This document shows positions 13,101 to 25,340 of a stretch of 64,000 nucleotides of DNA, piece after piece. Both the position numbers and the translations under genes were made by a program. Below the pieces are notes generated by a model, which worked only from the letters and a program-made list of their open reading frames with translations, had not been told where the DNA came from and did no database searches. This DNA comes from Xanthoparmelia taractica (lineage: Eukaryota > Ascomycota > Lecanoromycetes > Lecanorales > Parmeliaceae): the NCBI GenBank assembly GCA_033085395.1, contig JANQBS010000069.1, forward strand, positions 116,536-180,535. Direction: 5' to 3'. The number at the start of each line of letters is the position of its first letter. Within the stretch, counting starts at the first letter, position 1.

Positions 13101-15472
13101 AGCCATCTGGCTCAACATCCAGCAAGTACGCAAGCATGTGATTTGCCGTCATTGATTGGGTTCCCTTGTAATGGCTGGTGAGCATAGTGGGGCTTGGTAT
13201 CTGCTATTGCTGATGGCCGTTTCTCTGCGACTTTTCATGGAGGTGTGGTGCGGGATTGTGGAGAGCTTAGCGAGCACAGTCCATATTGCTGCCTTGGAGC
13301 TCATCTGTTCGAAAAATTTACCTGGCGTAGCTGTGGGTCTCGGTTTAGGAATATCACGGCGTATGATAACGGCTAGCTGGTTCTAGATAAGTATAACATG
13401 GTTGTCTGTGGATCCTAGCTCAGCGGACTTTGCTAGATGTAGCATTCTCTGGATAGAGTCCCGGAAAGAGGTATTCAGGATGTCGTTCAATGAGTACCTA
13501 GGGCTCAATATTTCAACAGTGCAACTGCTGTTCTTGGTAGAAATGATGTTGCAGCCACTGGAGATAACGCAGGTCTGCCGTGTATTAATGTAGTGGAATT
13601 CGAAAGTACACCGAACTTGGATCGATTGCTTGAAATTTTCATCGTTCTCGTCGCTGAGGAGGATTTGGGGCGCATCGCCGCAACTGTGACAGATGATACA
13701 CCCCAGCGCAATGTCCGATAGAGTAACCTACTTGGTTGAGCCTAATGTGTGGAAAGACTGCTGGTATGTGATAGGTGGGGTGATAAGCCGATCGTGTTGG
13801 GACCGCCGCTAGACTCCCGGGTGAAGCTATTTGACTTCCATGGATGTTGGTAACGATATGGATGGAGCATTAGATTTGCGAAAGGTGTGGGGGCGGACCG
13901 TGTAGAAACGATAAATGATCGTGGTAGACGAAGGGCAAAATAGACTCAGGGACTGAAGGCGGAGTTTGAGTAGAGTTACATTGATAGGTTCGGCAACGGC
14001 AAGGTACGCCCGTAGTGTATGTGCATGATTATGAAAGTGCGGCCTGTCCCGTAAAAGACGGGCGTATGCATACTCAGTCGTGATTGGCTAGGAGTCGGGA
14101 TTTCGATACTTAGGACCAATCTCTGCCAGAATCTCCAGAGTTCCGGAAGCAATGAACACTGATCATTCTGTTCGCTCATCAATAGCTGATTGACCATTCT
14201 GCTCTGACCATTTTGGTATACCCTCAAAAGCAAAATTCGAGGGTTCCCTGTCTTTCATTCGCAATAACGTGAGTGATTGGGGCAGAGAGAGTGTTATTCC
14301 GAAGTATTCACTTCCATGCCTGGATTGCTGGAGTACGATGATGGACCAAATGCTTGGACCGTTTTTCATTGCGTGACACAAATCAAGATAGCGCTAGCGT
14401 CTCATCACTGCGTAGCGTACGGCGGCTAGCTTCTTTACCCTAGGCACAGCCTCGTTTCCTGCATCCCATATGTTTCGTGTGGTTGCCCTGCAGTAGTAGA
14501 CACAAACCATAACTCCTCGGGGGCAACGTCGGTGGTGACAACCAGAACATTTCCGTACGGGACGGCCGAGAGACTAAGCTGTGCCCCTTTCGGATTTAAA
14601 AGTGTAAATTGACTGGATATCGCAGATCAGGTCTGGAACCTTTGGGGCCTAGAGGTCCCCCAATCCGCTCTCTATACCCAAGATTGTGCAGCTGGCATCT
14701 TCCCTGGCGGCATCTCGCAGATTGTTCCAATGTAGAGACCCAACAGCGGTGGCAACATAGTCGCAGCAGAAGGGCCAGATTCATCGGAGTTGGATACTGA
14801 GTTGGTATTTATGGGGCGTGGGGTGCGAAAGGGCGCAGCAGCAGCGAGTTGATTTGAAGGATGTAACCAATCAGCCCTGGCTCTGTTTACCAATGAAATG
14901 GATCATGTCATCGGACAGACACTACGGAATGTTTAAGGACCTATGTTTGTATTCGACGGTGTTGAGCACTGTTTCGTCAGATATAATAATCCATGATGAT
15001 CTGCCTTGAGAGAGAGGAGATAGAGAGGAGGAGGTTGGACCATCTGATACCCATCCAAGCCGTCAAGTAGTTGTCGAATAACCGTCCCAACACCGTTCCA
15101 CAGTCATAACCGTTTCCACTGTCAGCGCGCAGGTTTCAAAGTTGGCGTGGCCAAAAAACCTCAGATAGGTTTAGCGCAAGATCATAGGGCTGTAAGAACC
15201 AACTTAGCCCTAGCCCTAGCCCTTATAGAGCTATCACCCTTTTCGGTCCCTTGCTTTTTCCGCGTCTTACATTCACACCGCCTCTTTTCTTACCCTGATG
15301 TTACTGTAACTTCAACGATTACCGTGCTGTCTTGCCTACTGTGTATCAACGGCTCGTATAATCTTGAGAAAAGCTTCGTGGAGCAAGCTACCGTTCCTCG
15401 TCCGCTTTTTCGTTCTATTCGGCAATCTCGGGCCAAATGGTTTCAGTAGAACCAGATATTGTTCCGAGAGCT
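10101..15472. other. No clearly supported gene; possible gene relics
   Basis: 10.1-10.8 kb on the minus strand has long open stretches (for example 10393-10677 and 9987-10313) and a good-looking intron near 10145-10197, so it may hold the 5' exons of the CP2-like gene. At 13496-13722 on the plus strand a frame without stops reads VPRAQYFNSATAVLGRNDVA and on to NVR-stop; frames upstream of it are interrupted, so this looks like a decayed gene of unknown kind. Around 15203-15226 there is a degenerate CCCTAG repeat. Nothing else is supportable. Confidence 0.35.
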
Positions 15473-17734
15473 ATGTATAAGATGCTCCTCTACGTGTTCA
15501 GCCTCGTCTCCCTTCCCGTGGTTACACTGGGCGTGCAGCAAATGCCTTTGGCCGACCATACTTCTTCTCCCTTCACATCAAGCTTCGATAAGCTGGTCAG
15601 CCAGAACTTGGACCATTGGCATACTCCAGGCTTAGCAATTGCCATCATACATGGCGAGGACACTTTTAGCAAAGTACGAATTTCTTTATGCAAGATAATT
15701 GGCGGCTCAATGATCATCAGTGGGAGTCAGTGAGGAGTGGAGGTTTCTCGAAGCTAGCTTTCTGGCAGTGTGCGACCTTTTTCTGAGCGGCCCCGATGTC
15801 TAAGTCCTGGTCGAATCACGAGGCATTGCATAGTGAATCAGTGGTCTCAAGGGCGGAATCTGAGTGGTTCACGTTCATCCCACGCATGCACAGCATCGAT
15901 CCCCGAGCGCTCGAAAGGGTAGAATGCCGATGTAATCCAATCCCCTGTGTGTTCTCTCAAGGCTTGATAGTGCTTCTCTAATTGAATCCTTCTTTCTACG
16001 CAGTATTACCCGCGTCTTTGGGCTTCAACGAACTTTGACGATTCATACCGAGGCATGGACAAGCTGACCTTTACAGGGCTACGGTATTGCAACCTTTCCG
16101 AATACACCAGTCACGCCGGAGACTCTCTTCTACACCGCCTCTACCACCAAGTCCTTCACCGCAGCCGCGGTGTCCCTACTCATTGATGACTCCGCCAACT
16201 CCAGTCAAAGCATCTCCTGGCAAGTACCTCTCGCAGAGGTAATGCGCGAGGACTTTGTACTAGCCGATGAGTATACCACCAATCACGCTACAATCGAAGA
16301 TGCTCTCTCCCACCGCACCGGCATGCCGCGCCATGATTTCAGCTACGGTGGACCTAACGTCACAGTGCGAGACGTCGTTCGGAACCTTCGTCAATTACCG
16401 ATGACGGCAGAGATACGGAGTAGGTTCCAGTATTGCAACATGATGTATATCGCAATCTCGCATTTTATTGAGACGTGGACTGGCACGTGGCTCGGTGATT
16501 TCCTCAGAACACGGATATATGAACCTTTGAGCATGTTTAGCACTTTCTTCTCGCTTTCGGACGCCCAAAAAGCCGCGGCTTCTGGCGGGCCGTCTATAGC
16601 TACTCCGTACTACTGGACCAATAAAAGCGAGAGCTACCACAACATCCCTTGGCTCGACGCCCCGCAAGAGTCTGGATGCGGCGCAACAATCTCCAACGTA
16701 CTTGACTACGCCAAGTGGCTCCGTTGCATGATGACGATGTCTGCTCCCCTGTCAGCAGCCGGACATCATGCGCTCCGCTTACCTCGGATCTGTAGAGCTC
16801 CGTTCGCGGAAGAGCGGACGGGTTTCAGGGGGTCTGAAGCTTACGCCTTAGGGTGGGAGGTTAGCAATTACCGTGGTGAAGTCATGATTTGGCATACAGG
16901 AGGCTTGCCGGGCTTCAACACCATAATGATGTACTTCCCACGCCTGCAATGGGGCATTACGATGATGGCCAATGGTGGGCAGGGCGCCATGATCCAAGTA
17001 TTGGTGTTCAAGTTGGTGGACGATATGCTGGGAATTGCAAAGCGAGAACGATTTGAATGGGGCCGCTTGTTGGAAGAATATGAATCACGCGAGATGAAAA
17101 TATTGAAAAATGCGAGACAGGTCTTGTATCCCAATGCACCTAAGGAGGAGGACTCTATACCTCTCTCCTTACCTCTAGAATCCTACGCCGGCGTATGACT
17201 TCACGCTAACTCCCAATCTATTACTCCATACCGCTAACTCGCGTCCAGACCTACATCAACGAAGGCTATCCTTCCCTAATCCTCACAATCAATCGCACCG
17301 TCCCATCTAGTACATCTTCCCAAACCCAAGAAACCCTCCACTGCCTCTTCCAATACGAACAATACCCCATCTCCCTAACCTTCCAACACATCACCGGCGA
17401 ATACTTTCTCATCTACGTACGCTTGTTCAGCACAGAAGCACGGAGCAAGCTGGACGATTTCGAACTTGCAACAGATAGCGTCACCAATGCCGAATACCGC
17501 ATCGCCGAAGATGGCCAGGTGAAGGAGATGGGCGTGTTGTTGGAGCCGGAGATGGGAGAGGGTAAGATATGGTTCGAGAAAGTTGGGGCTGAGGATAGCG
17601 ATGGGTTGGGGAAGGGTTTCAGGGCCGGCTCACATGACGCGGGGAGAGAGAGGAGCCGGGCCGGAAGCGGGGTTGGGGGGCAGAGAAGGTTGTTCTCGAG
17701 GCTTGGGCGGGGAATGGCGCCTCTTTTTACGTAA
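15473..17734 (+). CDS. Secreted beta-lactamase-like (class C/PBP-type) serine hydrolase
   Basis: Exons 15473-15673, 16077-17192 and 17249-17734 sum to 1803 nt (600 residues). The start is the ATG before MYKMLLYVFSLVSLPVVTLG, a signal peptide; an in-frame ATG at 15437 is less likely. Active-site motifs of the beta-lactamase/penicillin-binding fold are present: S89-T-T-K92 (nucleophile and general base), Y186-C-N188, and H340-T-G-G. A C-terminal beta domain begins with YAGTYINEGYPSLIL and ends near GKIWFEKV. The last 40 residues are Gly/Arg-rich. Family members hydrolyse or transfer acyl groups (esterases, transesterases, D-amino-acid peptidases); the substrate here cannot be told. The first intron is 403 bp, long for this genome; the second is 56 bp. 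Motif spacing suggests an intact enzyme. Confidence 0.85.
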
Positions 17735-18162
17735 GCTATCTTATCCACAGGATTCGAATGTGATGTTTTTATTGAAGTATATACCCGCTGATCTAAGCTA
17801 CAGGAACGCTTGACCTTGAAAAGGAAATCTTAGAGCGACTGTGCATAAGAATGACGAGTCTCGCGCGAGGAATAGACTTGGTCCTGCACAGGTGATCCAC
17901 TCCACTGCAGGTACACTAAAAACAAGATCTAATCAGCCCAACACACCATTGCAGGAACCTTCATTAGATCTCCGCTTCTCATTCCCTCCACCGTGAACTC
18001 CTGACTCCTGTGCGACACGCCACTCCACACTCACACGCCATCATCTCAGCCTACATTTCATTCCTCTCACTACACCCATTACAACCAATCCAATCCGCAA
18101 ACCACCCCTCCCTCCAACAATTCCCCAAAGCCACAGCTCGCGCACTGCTATCTACGCTCCCC

Positions 18163-18247
18163 TCCTCTTCTTTCCTTCCCTTCCCTTCCCCATCTCCTCT
18201 CCCCTTCCCTTCCTCCTCTTCCTCTCCTCCCTTCCTTCCTCCCTCCA
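18163..18247. repeat. Pyrimidine-rich tract
   Basis: About 85 bases of C and T only, apart from rare A, built of CCCTT and CCTCTT units. Confidence 0.8.
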
Positions 18248-18390
18248 TGCACAACCTCATAACACAAATCCCAAACCAACTCCTTATGCCACACTCCCCC
18301 ACCCTTTCACCCATACTCTCCCTCTCTCTCTCTCTCGCAAAACAAGAGGGCAGAAAACGGCTTGAGATCACCGTAAAGTAAGGTAAGATA

Positions 18391-18460
18391 AGGTGAGGTG
18401 GAGTGGAGTGGAGTGAAGTGAAGTGAAATGAAGTGATGTGAAGTGAAGTGAAGTGAAGTG
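18391..18460. repeat. GTGAA/GTGGA pentanucleotide array
   Basis: About 14 five-base units, first GGTGA or GGAGT-like, then GTGAA, with a few variants. It is purine rich on the plus strand. Confidence 0.85.
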
Positions 18461-19339
18461 CTATCTATCTATCTGCGGCAGACGGGAGGGGGGTGTTCGG
18501 TTCGGATTCAAGTCGAGATATCGCGGGCGCCAATTATCCCGGCTCGGCTGTGTTATGAGTGATGATGTCGATGATGACGGTCGCAGGAATACAATGGGAT
18601 TCAATACAATATGTGTGGTAGTAGATACGGAGTAGGTCTTCGTATAATGAGTTAGAGAGAAGGTATAAAGGTATTGTTATTAGCTTGGAAGTGGGACGGG
18701 GCGGGGATTCGGAGTCAGTGCCAAGGTAAGAGATTCGCTCTCCACTCTCCTCACGTGATTTGGAAGTAGGATTGTACGTAAGCGGGGTATGCGACGCTGC
18801 ACATAGACCTACCTATCTATTACCACCGCCCGCGCCTGAACTCTCACAAACGAACCCAACGACTTGGCATTAAGAAGTATCTCATGAAAAGAAGGCAAAG
18901 GGGCGAGAAAGAGATCTGATCAATCAAGAGGCTGAAGCTGCCGTAGGCTTTTCGAAATCGATCAAGCAATCAATCGACCAATCAAACATGCATACCTTGC
19001 CAAAAACCTTCTTTGCTGCCGGTAGGTTGGTAGTGTATAAAGATAAAGGTGTTGAAAATAAACGAAAAAGCCTACCGGAGAGCATAATCAAGGCTATTGG
19101 CAAGATTCTACACTGACGGACATAAAATAAGGTAAAAAAAAAAGATGGTCTACACTACCGAGCCGAATGATGGTTTAACAACGGCTGTGGAGGTGTGAAA
19201 AGTACCGCTAATCAGTAGGGGTGGGTCGCTTTTAGAGGTAGAAGGAGCGGAAAGGCCCCGTTATCCCGAGTCAAGGGGCTCGGGTTTCTGGACGTCGTAC
19301 TCAAGAAGCAAGAAACACAGAAGAGAAAAAAGCTGAGGA

Positions 19340-19360
19340 GGGGGGGGGGGCGGGGGGGGG
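19340..19360. repeat. Poly-G run with single C
   Basis: Eleven G, one C and nine G in a row. Could form a G-quadruplex or cause assembly or length error. Confidence 0.85.
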
Positions 19361-19822
19361 CGTGTGTCTCGCATGCTGCTCCAAACAACCGTTTCCATCG
19401 TTTCGTAACAGAGGAGAATACGAAGGGTGTCTGATTTGCCCTTTGCAAGGGAGGGGGAGGATCAGGCATGAGGCTCAGAGGCCGAAATACACTCGTCACG
19501 TACCTACCTAATCATCATCATCATCAACAGCAGAAGCATCTTCCATCTGGCCTTCTCGAGTAGGAGTGCTTTACTCTCTCAACAAGTTTCCTCAAAATAC
19601 CGAAAGGGAAAACACAAAAGTGCATATGATACATTGGCCATACGTATGTATCATCGAAACTTTGATGGCAAGCCCCTATGAAAAGTGCCAAAGTGTGGAT
19701 GTCCGAGCCGCTTAGTCAGAGGTGAAGAAAGGTTCGAAAGGCTACGTAGATCTACACACTTTTCGCTCACTAGCACGCAGCAAGTCTCTCTACCATACCC
19801 AATGCTACAACTCCCGTTTCTC

Positions 19823-21223
19823 TCACGTGGCCTGCCAAGGCTCCGTCTCCATCTGCACGAACCAATTCGTCTCAATCTGCTGCGCCGAAGCGGGCCGTAC
19901 GGGCTGTGCCTCATACCTCGCAACCCCAGCTTTCTCCACAGGCTGTCCCGAGAACCGTGCCGTGATCCAGTCGAGATAGATTTGCAGTCCCGCATACATG
20001 GCCGGCGCGTGGGAGACGTTGGGGAGTTCGTGGTATTCGATTTGTGCGGCTGGATCGGCGGTTATGGTGCGGTTGATGGCGGAGGTTACGGAGGGTGGGT
20101 ACACGATTGGATCGATGGCTCCTTGGATGACGAGCATGGGGCCACTGATGGGTTTGCCGCCGACGGAGGCGATGGATTGGTATTGTTGGAATGAAGTGTT
20201 GTTTCGCCAGTCGTTTTTCAGGATACTGTTTGTTGGAAGGTTGAAGGAGACGGTGTTGCAGCCTTTGAGCGCAATGTATGTTTCGAGACTTTGCTGTCCT
20301 TGAGGCGTGAAGATTTGGTCGGGGTTGAAGTCGGGATAATTCGTCATCAGCTGGGGCGCGGTGTTGAGAAGCAGGACGGGAAAGATAGCCTCTGTTGCGG
20401 GTAGGTTCAGAGTGTCTGTTACTGGGGACAATACCACGGTGCCCAAGTGCCCATCCATGGGTTCTGAAACAAGTTTCTCGGCAAAGCCCCACGCTGCTGT
20501 TCCGCCCTCTGATGAACCTATTACTGCGAATCTCTTGGACAACTGGGGAAATGCCTTCTGCGCTGCTGGTATCGAATACGCAATATCGTTGGCCTGCGCA
20601 CGGCCGTTCAAGTACTCGTGCACGATAAACTTGCCGGATGCGTCCGTACCTACACCTAGCCCCGCATAGTCGGTGGCCACGACAACGTAGCCGAGGAGAC
20701 CAAACTCATATGGTGCTTGGAAGTGATGCCACAGATTTTGAATATTGCTAGGGGCGCATTCGTCGTTGACCCCGCTTGTTCCATGCGCCCACGCGACAAC
20801 AGGGAGGCCGTCTCCATATCCTCGTGCTATATAAGGCCAAAGTACGTAGGCAGAGACTGGGACGAGGGTGCCGTTTGAGGTCTTGGATTGGTACATGAAA
20901 CGCGAGAGGGAAAGATTGGGAGCTAGAGTGTAAAGTGACGTGTTGGTTTCCCGCTCGACTTTGAGGAGAGTGCCTGGGGCAGCACCTGAAGCATTCTGTG
21001 GCACAGCGTAGAATGGATCCTCGTCCACGGAGGGATGAGCGCGGTATGAAAGCTCGAAGTCATGGGCTTGTATTGTGGCGTTCAAAAACGAAGCCATGCT
21101 TCTGTCCCGTAAGTATCGTGTACGTAGAGACATTGGTTGGTCCTCTATAGCGGTTGCTTTCGCCGCGAACACCAAAAAGAACAGACATGGCGCAGCCATG
21201 CGAGCGAAGCACGTTAGAAACAT
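19823..21223 (-). CDS. Secreted lipase, LIP (secretory lipase) family
   Basis: Single exon of 466 residues. A signal peptide (residues about 9-25, APCLFFLVFAAKATA) predicts secretion. The alpha/beta-hydrolase core has the nucleophile elbow G236-S-S238-E-G240, with S238 as nucleophile. An HGTSG motif at 147-151 fits the oxyanion region. Asp371 in QGAIDPIV and His405 in LPNVSHAPA complete a likely triad. Several N-x-S/T glycosylation sites (for example NAS, NTS, NLS, NGT) agree with an extracellular enzyme. Length and motif order match fungal secretory lipases (Pfam LIP), which hydrolyse triacylglycerols or related esters. No introns or lesions are seen. No neighbour suggests a more precise substrate. 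Confidence 0.9.
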   Translation of the reverse strand: MFLTCFARMAAPCLFFLVFAAKATAIEDQPMSLRTRYLRDRSMASFLNATIQAHDFELSYRAHPSVDEDPFYAVPQNASGAAPGTLLKVERETNTSLYTLAPNLSLSRFMYQSKTSNGTLVPVSAYVLWPYIARGYGDGLPVVAWAHGTSGVNDECAPSNIQNLWHHFQAPYEFGLLGYVVVATDYAGLGVGTDASGKFIVHEYLNGRAQANDIAYSIPAAQKAFPQLSKRFAVIGSSEGGTAAWGFAEKLVSEPMDGHLGTVVLSPVTDTLNLPATEAIFPVLLLNTAPQLMTNYPDFNPDQIFTPQGQQSLETYIALKGCNTVSFNLPTNSILKNDWRNNTSFQQYQSIASVGGKPISGPMLVIQGAIDPIVYPPSVTSAINRTITADPAAQIEYHELPNVSHAPAMYAGLQIYLDWITARFSGQPVEKAGVARYEAQPVRPASAQQIETNWFVQMETEPWQAT

Positions 21224-23765
21224 TGCGTTGAAGGAAAGCTGGAAGTTGGCCTAGCGATGAGGTCCAGGAGTGTGAGGAGTGGAGTAGGTGGGAACGATAC
21301 TTAAGACTTGACGAACGGGCAGACTGTCCTTGCTGCTGCTCTTGAATCCTTGTCCAAAAGCATGTAGTTCCACTCTGGTTAAGAGGGATGAGGATTGATT
21401 GAATAAGAGTAGGCGAGTCACGGTGTTGTGCAGTAACTTCAGATAGTTTTATATGTATCGTACGAGATAGAAAAACCCGTTGGGTCGGGTAGGTTGACGT
21501 CATCGAATATGCACTGCACATGCACTGATACTTACAACGTACTTGTCGCCGACATCATGCGATTTTCGTAAACAGCATTGCTAGGGATACACAGTAGATG
21601 CGAGTCTTACGCACAGCGACATATAGGTTTACTGTTGAAGTGAGGACCCCCATGACCATGATGGGCTGAATAGTACATCTCGGCAGTAGGAAATGATTCG
21701 GCGGAGCTAGACCTGTGCATCTGCAGAGTGTAACGCGCTCCACCCCTGATGAGGCGCATAAATCGAGGACATGTGAGATGTACTTCTATGCCTGCCCGAG
21801 AGGTCGGGTCGTTGTATGGATCCTTTGGATATAATGTCCTATCCGCACCATCATCACATCCTTCACATCCATAACTACCCCTTACCACTAAAGCCAAAGG
21901 CCGATTACGCTGACCGTTGATATGGATTCGACCACTCCAAAACCTATATCATACCTTTGTAATTCTACTTTAGTGCGCAACCACTTAGGACCAAAGCCTA
22001 TTATATGCTCAATACAGTCTAAATACAGGTCCTGAGCGCCCCTTAGTCCACGCTACACAAGGTATGCTAAGATCTATTGAAGTGGCTGCGAATTCGAAAA
22101 TGAGAATTACTCGATCGATGGCGTGGACCTTGCAGAGAAACGAAAGTGATTACGGACTCCTTATTCGTACCTGAAATGCACGGTAAGTATTCATTCACGC
22201 TCCATCTCCGATCAGAGGATCGTATTACTCCCAGCAGTCAGTGGGAGCTAAGAGCGCGAAGCGAAGCCATGTTGCATTTTAGGTGACTTGTTGGGGTTCC
22301 CAGTGTTAGGAGATCACTCGCCTCATATTACAGCTTTCAGAATATGTCCCCAAGAGATCCGTTATGAAATGCGCGGGCGAGGCAGCTTTTGCAATAAAGT
22401 TGTCAGCTTCGCAATTCTTGACTAACGCGCTGATTGCGAGGATGGGAAGGTGGTATGGGTGCCTCGTAGCTACTATTTGTGCAAGGAGGCTCAAGGTTTT
22501 TTGACCTTGTAGTTAATGGGCGTGTACATGCTGTCTACCTATATCGGATGTCGTGGTCACCAGTAAAAATTCGCTCGGACAAAGCTACAATAAGTAAGAT
22601 GGGGTGCTGGGTTATAGATGATCTTGGATTGAAATCTCAAGTGTATCCCGGTCTTACTCATGACGACGGAACTAAAATTATAAAGTCACCTGCGTGGATA
22701 GCAGCTGATTTGCATTGGGTCGAGCGCCAGGAAGCTGTTAGAGTTGTTGCTATTATAGATGATCAAGGCGAACGAAATAAGGATGACCGCTTCGACGTGG
22801 GACGGCACTCGGAAGTACCCAATGTCACTTGCTGATAACCATCCCCCTTTTCCGATATCCGTACTTTCGAAGCTGATGCGCTAAGGTCGATAGATTATCT
22901 AGTCACTCTGTAGCTCGAAACCTGTTGCAATCCTTTTAGATCAACGTGGTCAATGAGGTGTTTACAGCTCAAGCTCCCTTCGGCTTCCATCGGACGCGCT
23001 GTTAATGGACAGCGTTGTAATAGCTACTGGACAGAGGAAAAGTTGGGCTTTTGTGTTCTGAGTCACTATGCCTGGAAGCTTAATAAGCTGGTATCGAAGA
23101 TATGATGTGCGACTTTTCAGTATAATAAAGCCCTATAGATCTTACGAATCCGGGACCATTCCCACGCCAAACTGGTACCTTGCCAGCCACACTTCGTGTT
23201 AGTCCTTCATATTGTTTGGATGGGAGTAGCGAAGACGAACGAAAAGCCAACGATTTATAAGAGATGATAGGAAAGTAGGGGTTCAAGGATTTTTATGACG
23301 ACTGGGATCGATCGTAGCTATTCTTCTCGGTTTGCCTACCAAGTTCATCATTGTCTAGTTAGGTAGTATTTCTTTACTATAACGCGCGGTATGTTCGCTG
23401 GCGAGGTATACGACTATGCTGAGAGTTTCCTGATGAGATGGGCTGCGTGGATAGAGATCGAGCAGGCAAGGAACGAGAGCTTGACGGCTCGAGTGGAAGG
23501 ACCTGAATATGTGCAAGTCAAGGACGGTATTGCTCACAGGCCCAGTCTCTCTACGCAATAGTAAATGCTCTACCTTTCGATTTTAGTCTGCCGTGGTGCC
23601 CTTCCTGCTGGGCCTACCGATTCTGGCTGTGCACTACGGCCTGGAATATCTGGAGGAGGTGCTCTGAGCCCCGCGCGTGTAGGCTGACATGTCAATGCTG
23701 AGCTGCGCGATGGGAAGAAAGGGCTATGTTGCTTTTCGTGTTCTCTCTCAAACATCTCCAGTCCC
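21224..23765. other. No supported gene
   Basis: Short overlapping frames only. The frame at 22479-22835 plus (118 codons) lacks a domain or a convincing start context, and I do not call it. Confidence 0.5.
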
Positions 23766-24458
23766 CTAATACCGATCCCCCTTCAATCCCCAGAAATATT
23801 CAACCAGCCCAGTAAATGCCCACCCTAAAGCCAATGAGAAGAACAATCGTCTCAAATCATTGCTCTTCCTGATTCCCTCGTTGAAGCCAGTAAGAAATGG
23901 TACCTCTGCCTTGGCCTTCCAGAACCCCGTAAGGTGCATATACGCGGCCATTATGGCAGCGACGTTGACTAGTGCTAGTACTGGCGTGACATTTGGTTTG
24001 AAGAATACCGTGACAGCGCTTATCAGTGAGAGCGATATCTACACCAATCAGGACTTTCCGTCCCAAGGCTATAGTGAGGGTTTATAAGAGTGATCGGCCG
24101 CTATGACATAAGGTAGGGAGATAATGTCACAGTGTGGGGCAGAGCGACCAAATGGAACAAGAAGAAAAAGACGGCCTCATTGCAGATGCAAGCATATTCC
24201 CGAGCACAAAGACGCAAAGAGGAGAGCGATATGCCAGATTCGAAAAAAGCATGGATGACGTACTGCAGCAGCTCCGCTAGCCTGCGTGACTCGTGTCTTG
24301 TACAGATCACGTTCTGCCTTGTCGAGGTGCTTGGCGGCCTTTTCCGTGCGCTCTTCGTATCGCTGTAGGTTGGTGATGGCGATGTAGGACTTTTGCGCTG
24401 AGTAGAGGGATAGGAGCGCTATGAGAGGCGTGAGGATTGTTGTGGGATGAAATGGCAT
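23766..24458 (-). CDS. Small multi-pass membrane protein, function unknown
   Basis: Two exons, 24264-24458 and 23766-24038, give 468 nt (155 residues) with a phase-0 intron of 225 bp. The N-terminus (ILTPLIALLSLYSA) is a membrane segment. It is followed by a charged, probably helical stretch (YEERTEKAAKHLDKAERDLY). Two further hydrophobic segments are ISLSLISAVTVFF with VLALVNVAAIMAA, and LFFSLALGWAFTGLVEYFWG near the C-terminus. The intron is longer than usual, so a small extra exon cannot be excluded. A degraded duplicate of its 5' end lies near 38.8 kb. I do not recognise the family. Confidence 0.65.
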
Positions 24459-24619
24459 GGTGGTTCCTAGTGTGTGTTCCTTGAGCTACGTGAGGTCAAG
24501 AAAAAGTTATTTGCTGGGGAAGGAGATGAAAGATGAAGTGATAGAAACTGTTTTGCTGCGATGACATGAATGCCAAGATATTGAAAATGCAGAACTAGGG
24601 TACACACCTCGGAATCAGG

Positions 24620-24639
24620 CTAACCCTAACCCTAACCCT
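24620..24639. repeat. Interstitial telomeric repeat (CCCTAA)n
   Basis: Just over three perfect units of the telomere repeat in the orientation opposite to the terminal array, 34 bases left of the inverted-repeat element. Confidence 0.85.
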
Positions 24640-24673
24640 TTGGGCTTGGGGTGGGCGCCGCCTTATCTAATCT

Positions 24674-25340
24674 ATGTTGCATCACCCCGGTGGGTCGTGC
24701 ATATCCATGGCCATCCCATCACCCCGATGGATATGACGGATATCCATCGGGAGGATACTTCCTGGTGGTGCCGTCACGCCCATCTCATGGGCATTTTAAA
24801 AATTCCTTATTTCTTATTCCACTAATTATATAAAACAAATATTAGAAATCTAATAAAAAATAATTATTTCTTATCGTTAATTTTATTTATTAAATTTAAA
24901 ATTATTTAAAATTATTAAGAAATAAAAAAGTTATTATTAAGAAAAGAATCTTTTCTTAAAGGGACAAGTTTCGGGGGTGATAGTCCCTAAGACCCCTATA
25001 ACAAATTATTGTTAAAAACTTTAATTTTTTTTATAGGGCTTTCGGGGGCCTACTACCCCCGAATCTTAACCCTAGAGAAAGAAAATCTTTCTTTAATAAT
25101 AACTTCTTTATTTCTTAATAATTTTGAAAACTTTTAAATTATATAAATAAAATTAACGATGAAAAATAATATTTTTTTATTAGATTTTTAATATTCATTG
25201 TATATAATTAGTGGAATAAAAAATAAGGAATTTTTAAAATGCCCATGAGATGGGCGTGACACGACCATTAAAATATACCTATTTCCATGGCCATTCGTCT
25301 GATCCATGGGCATGCACGATCCACGGGGGCGATGCAACAT
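24674..25340. mobile_element. MITE-like or foldback element with long inverted repeats
   Basis: The outer ends are ATGTTGCATC on the left and its complement GATGCAACAT on the right. Matching then resumes through GTCGTGCAT and CCATGGCCAT. An inner, nearly continuous inverted repeat runs from GTCACGCCCATCTCATGGGC (24773) to the complementary end at 25260, with AT-rich arms of about 170-190 bp each. The loop contains GGGGG/CCCCC blocks that also pair. The arms differ by scattered transitions and small indels. There is no coding capacity, so it would be non-autonomous. I see no clear target-site duplication. Confidence 0.7.

Larger units (their letters stand above)
17735..19822. other. Intergenic stretch with simple repeats
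   Basis: No gene seen. It contains a CT/CCTT-rich tract (about 18090-18330), a GTGAA array (18391-18460) and a poly-G run (19340-19360). Open frames across the CT-rich tract are artefacts of composition. Confidence 0.5.

Noticed and set aside
18010..18381. Long open frames on both strands across the pyrimidine-rich tract
   Set aside because: Low-complexity composition keeps both strands free of stops; no domain or codon pattern.
19685..20492. Several open frames opposite to or overlapping the lipase
   Set aside because: The lipase frame has a signal peptide, triad and full family length; the others are shadows.
22479..22835. 118-codon plus-strand frame
   Set aside because: No recognisable domain, no homologous pattern, and a weak start; likely chance.
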